A program made the position numbers and the translations under genes. Shown here piece after piece: positions 4,413 to 6,868 of a stretch of DNA of 6,868 bases (positions are counted from its first letter, which is position 1; every line of letters begins with the position of its first letter). The notes under the pieces are model-generated. The model was not told the DNA's origin and searched no databases. It was given only the letters and a program-made list of their open reading frames with translations. Where the stretch lies: assembly GCA_016292445.1 (NCBI GenBank), contig JAEDIN010000064.1, positions 1-6,868 of the forward strand, read 5' to 3'. This DNA is from Oscillospiraceae bacterium (lineage in GTDB: Bacteria > Bacillota > Clostridia > Oscillospirales > Oscillospiraceae).

Positions 4413-5135
4413 ATGAGAATGAGAAAAAAACCGAACCTGATCCCGCGCATGGAAAAGTGTGCGCAGGTGCAGATAAAAGACCCCAAGCAGCTCAAGGGTA
4501 CATGGCGAAAAAGCTTCCCCGAATACGACAAATTGTGGCTTGAGCTCGGCTGCGGCAAGGGCAGATTCACCGCCGGCACAGCGGAGCAAAATCCGCGGAC
4601 AATGCTGCTTGCCGTGGATAAAGTCGCGGATGCGATGGTCACCGGCATGGAAAGAGTATGTGATGCCGGGATAGAAAATATCCGCTTCATTGAAATGGAC
4701 GCTCTCGAATTGGGTGAGGTGTTCGAAAATGCCGAGATAGAGCGCATTTACATAAACTTCTGCGACCCGTGGCCGAAAAGCCGTGACGCAAAGCACAGAC
4801 TCACCGCCCCCGGCTTTTTGAGAAGCTACGCAGATCTTTTGCCGACAGGCGGCGAGATACATTTTAAGACCGACAACAGACCGCTGTTTGACTGGTCGGT
4901 CGAACAGTTTAATGCCGAGGGATGGGAGCTGAGAGAGGTCAAAAACGACCTGCACGCAGACGGCGTTGCCGGCGTTATGACCGACTATGAGGCAAAGTTC
5001 CATGCTCAGGGCGTGAAGATTAACCGTCTTGTTGCGGTAAAGACCGAAAAGACAAAGACCACGGCTTCGGGACAGGTTCCCAGACTGCGCGACGCCGCAC
5101 TTAGCGACGCAAGAGGAAAGGCGGAGGAAAAATGA
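4413..5135 (+). CDS. trmB: tRNA (guanine-N7-)-methyltransferase TrmB
   Basis: TrmB transfers a methyl group from S-adenosylmethionine to N7 of G46 in the tRNA variable loop. From ATG 4413 the protein has 240 residues, starting MRMRKKPNLIPRM as Firmicute TrmB proteins do. Visible motifs are the SAM-binding ELGCGKG (44-50), acidic D69, INFCDPWPKSRD (114-125), IHFKTDN (149-155) and the catalytic-region MTDYEAKF (189-196). The fold should end near residue 210. The last 30 residues are a charged, low-complexity tail (KTEKTK... to GKAEEK) not seen in typical members. AAAGGAG (4397-4403) lies 9 nt before the ATG; the frame is open back to a TTG at 4362, but that start has no ribosome binding site and would place the real one inside the gene. 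Its TGA overlaps the ATG of exoA (ATGA), so it heads a translationally coupled operon with exoA and dusB. Confidence 0.96.
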   Translation: MRMRKKPNLIPRMEKCAQVQIKDPKQLKGTWRKSFPEYDKLWLELGCGKGRFTAGTAEQNPRTMLLAVDKVADAMVTGMERVCDAGIENIRFIEMDALELGEVFENAEIERIYINFCDPWPKSRDAKHRLTAPGFLRSYADLLPTGGEIHFKTDNRPLFDWSVEQFNAEGWELREVKNDLHADGVAGVMTDYEAKFHAQGVKINRLVAVKTEKTKTTASGQVPRLRDAALSDARGKAEEK

Positions 5136-5887
5136 GATTTATAAGCTGGAATGTAAACGGCCTAAGAGCGGTCGTAAAAAAAGGCTTTGAGGATATATTC
5201 TGGTCACTCGACGCAGACTTCTTCTGCCTTCAGGAGACGAAGCTTCAGGAGGGGCAGATAAGCCTTGACCTGCCGGGCTATGAATGCTATTGGAGCTATG
5301 CCGAGAAAAAGGGCTACTCCGGAACGGCGATATTTACAAAGCACACGCCCATGTCCGTGCGCTATAACCTCGGTATTCCCGAGCACGACACCGAGGGCAG
5401 AACGGTAACGCTTGAGTACGAGGACTTTTACCTTGTCTGCGTCTACACCCCCAATTCGCAGGATGGACTGCGCCGCCTTGATTACCGCATGAGCTGGGAG
5501 GACGATTTCCGGCAGTATCTCTGCGAGCTTGATAAGCTTAAGCCCGTAATAGTCTGCGGCGATATGAATGTCGCTCATGAGGAGATAGACCTCAAAAATC
5601 CGGCGACAAATCATTTTAACCCCGGCTTTTCCGACGAGGAGCGCGGCAAATTCACCGAGCTTCTTGACGCCGGCTTTACGGACACCTTCCGCAGCCTGTA
5701 TCCCGACCGCCGCGACGCTTACTCATGGTGGAGCTACCGTGCCGCCGCAAGGGAGAGAAATGTCGGTTGGCGCATCGACTATTTTGTCGTATCCGACAGG
5801 CTGCGCGACAGTATAAAGGACGCATATATCCTGCCCGAGATAATGGGTTCGGACCATTGCCCGGTGGGACTTGATTTGTTATGGTGA
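5132..5887 (+). CDS. exoA: Exodeoxyribonuclease III (AP endonuclease, ExoA/Xth)
   Basis: An exonuclease III family enzyme (also called xth) that cleaves DNA 5' to abasic sites and trims blocked 3' ends in base-excision repair. All active-site motifs of this Mg2+-dependent fold are present in its 251 residues: WNVNGLR with N7 (6-12), LQETKLQ with E35, YTPNSQ with Y105, GDMNVAH with D144 and N146 (143-149), GWRIDYF with D216 (212-218), and GSDHCPV with D241 and H242 (239-245). The length is normal for the Gram-positive form. The ATG overlaps the trmB stop by 4 nt and has GGAGG (5123-5127) upstream, so it is coupled to trmB; its own stop overlaps dusB by 7 nt. It is the only DNA-repair gene among translation genes here. 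Confidence 0.96.
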   Translation: MRFISWNVNGLRAVVKKGFEDIFWSLDADFFCLQETKLQEGQISLDLPGYECYWSYAEKKGYSGTAIFTKHTPMSVRYNLGIPEHDTEGRTVTLEYEDFYLVCVYTPNSQDGLRRLDYRMSWEDDFRQYLCELDKLKPVIVCGDMNVAHEEIDLKNPATNHFNPGFSDEERGKFTELLDAGFTDTFRSLYPDRRDAYSWWSYRAAARERNVGWRIDYFVVSDRLRDSIKDAYILPEIMGSDHCPVGLDLLW

Positions 5888-6852
5888 AGATAGGAAATGT
5901 TGAGATTAACGGAAGACTGACCCTCGCTCCGATGGCAGGGGTGAGCGATTTTGCGTTCAGAGCGATCTGCGCCGAGCTGGGTGCCGCGCTCACGACGACC
6001 GAGATGGTCAGCGCAAAGGCACTCGTATACGGCGACGCAAAAACCAAGTCGCTTTTGTATAACCCGGAGGTATGCCACCCCTTTGCAGCCCAGATCTTCG
6101 GCCACGAGCCGGAGGTCATGGCGGAGGCTGCGTGTATTGCGATAGAGTATTCCGGAGCGGAAATACTGGATATCAACATGGGCTGCCCGGTAGGAAAAAT
6201 CGTCAAAAGCGGTGACGGCTCAGCACTCATGAAAACTCCCGAGCTTGCAGGCAGGATAATCGAAAGCGTGGTCAAGGCGGTTTCCGTTCCGGTGACGGTG
6301 AAGTTCCGCAAGGGCTTTGACGGAGGCAGCGTAAACGCCGTGGAGTTCGCGAAAATCGCACAGCAGGCAGGAGCGGCGGCAATCACCGTTCACGGCAGAA
6401 CAAGGGTGCAGATGTACGCAGGTCATGCCGATTGGGACATCATCCGCGATGTAAAAAAGGCGGTTACAATTCCCGTGACCGCAAACGGCGATATTTTTTC
6501 GCCGCAGGATGCCGGGCATATCCTGCGCTACACCGGCTGCGACCTCGCCATGGTCGGCAGAGGCAGCTTCGGCAATCCGTGGATCTTTCCGCAGACCAAT
6601 GCGCTGCTTGAGGGCAGAGAAATCCCGCCGCTTCCGCCGCTTTCCGAGAGAATAGACCTTGCCGTGCGCCAGACGGAGATGTACGCCGAGCAAAACGGTG
6701 AGCGGCTTGCCTGCTTAGAGGCGCGGCACCAGATACCGTGGTATCTCAAGGGTGTGGCAAACGCCGGATACTACAAGCAGCAGCTTGTGAGAGTCGAGAC
6801 TCTTGAGGAGCTTTATAAAATCGCAAAAGGCATAAAAAGAGATTTAAGATAA
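5881..6852 (+). CDS. dusB: tRNA-dihydrouridine synthase (DusB-like)
   Basis: An FMN- and NADPH-dependent enzyme that reduces uridine to dihydrouridine in the tRNA D-loop (U17 for E. coli DusB). The 323 residues show a TIM barrel: LAPMAGVSDFAFR (15-27), TEMVSAKAL (40-48), QIFG (71-74), DINMGCP (97-103) with catalytic C102, VKFRKG with K141, HGRTRVQMY (171-179) with H171, ANGDIFSPQDA (201-211) and MVGRGSFGNPW (224-234). C-terminal helices carry RHQIPWYLKG (about 286-295). Features match the DusB branch of Firmicutes. The start is ATG 5881, because a TGA at 5872-5874 closes the frame upstream; GTG at 5884 is possible. Only a weak GGTGGGA (5863-5869) precedes it, so translation probably depends on ribosomes finishing exoA. 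The paralogue assignment (B rather than A or C) is from sequence memory. Confidence 0.94.
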   Translation: MVKIGNVEINGRLTLAPMAGVSDFAFRAICAELGAALTTTEMVSAKALVYGDAKTKSLLYNPEVCHPFAAQIFGHEPEVMAEAACIAIEYSGAEILDINMGCPVGKIVKSGDGSALMKTPELAGRIIESVVKAVSVPVTVKFRKGFDGGSVNAVEFAKIAQQAGAAAITVHGRTRVQMYAGHADWDIIRDVKKAVTIPVTANGDIFSPQDAGHILRYTGCDLAMVGRGSFGNPWIFPQTNALLEGREIPPLPPLSERIDLAVRQTEMYAEQNGERLACLEARHQIPWYLKGVANAGYYKQQLVRVETLEELYKIAKGIKRDLR

Positions 6853-6868
6853 AGAAAAATGCTCCCTT
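6853..6868. other. Downstream end of window, no feature
   Basis: Sixteen bases after the dusB stop. No hairpin or gene start can be judged; any dusB terminator or next gene lies outside the window. Confidence 0.5.

Noticed and set aside
4395..5003. Minus-strand open frame of 202 codons opposite trmB
   Set aside because: It is antisense to a gene with all TrmB motifs and has no plausible domain.
1..6868. Mobile element, CRISPR array, phage or toxin-antitoxin content
   Set aside because: No transposase, integrase, regular spacer repeat, terminal inverted repeat or target duplication is visible, and all sizeable genes are core housekeeping genes or closely linked to them.

Overview
This 6.9 kb window is chromosomal housekeeping DNA, most likely from a Clostridia-class Firmicute; an Oscillospiraceae/Ruminococcaceae-like gut anaerobe would fit. 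The sequence shows strong AGGAGG-type ribosome binding sites before nearly every gene, sigma-A type promoters (TTGACA, TATAAT), AT-rich intergenic gaps between moderately GC-rich genes, and a redox repressor Rex of the Gram-positive type. No species-level claim is possible. I see no mobile element, CRISPR array, tRNA or rRNA.

Layout. Positions 1-807 (- strand) carry rplM and the 5' part of rpsI (ribosomal proteins L13 and S9), driven by a near-consensus promoter at 888-916. Positions 1022-1753 (+) carry a TtcA-like tRNA thiolation enzyme behind a long, structured-looking leader, ending in a hairpin terminator that separates it from the convergent next block. Positions 1790-4215 (-) hold, in transcription order, rex, mnmE and a small zinc-ribbon protein of unknown function. 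A GNRA-capped terminator-like hairpin fills the rex-mnmE gap. Positions 4413-6852 (+) hold trmB, exoA/xth and dusB, a tight operon with 4-nt and 7-nt overlaps. rex and trmB diverge from a control region at about 4216-4412 with several small repeats.

How the genes work together. Four separate tRNA modification enzymes lie within 6 kb: TtcA-like (2-thiolation, position 32 in E. coli), MnmE (wobble U34), TrmB (m7G46) and DusB (dihydrouridine). With L13 and S9 they make this a translation-quality neighbourhood. Rex (NADH/NAD+ sensing) and exonuclease III (abasic-site repair) are the non-translation members. Placing a redox repressor directly upstream of MnmE, whose chemistry uses folate and flavin, is suggestive but not proof of a link.

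I found no clearly new system. The best leads are regulatory or small variations: two overlapping face-to-face promoters between rplM and ttcA, the possible structured ttcA leader, the rex-mnmE hairpin that abuts the mnmE ribosome binding site, a Ser in place of Asn in the MnmE G4 motif, a divergent signature segment in L13, and the orphan zinc-ribbon gene.
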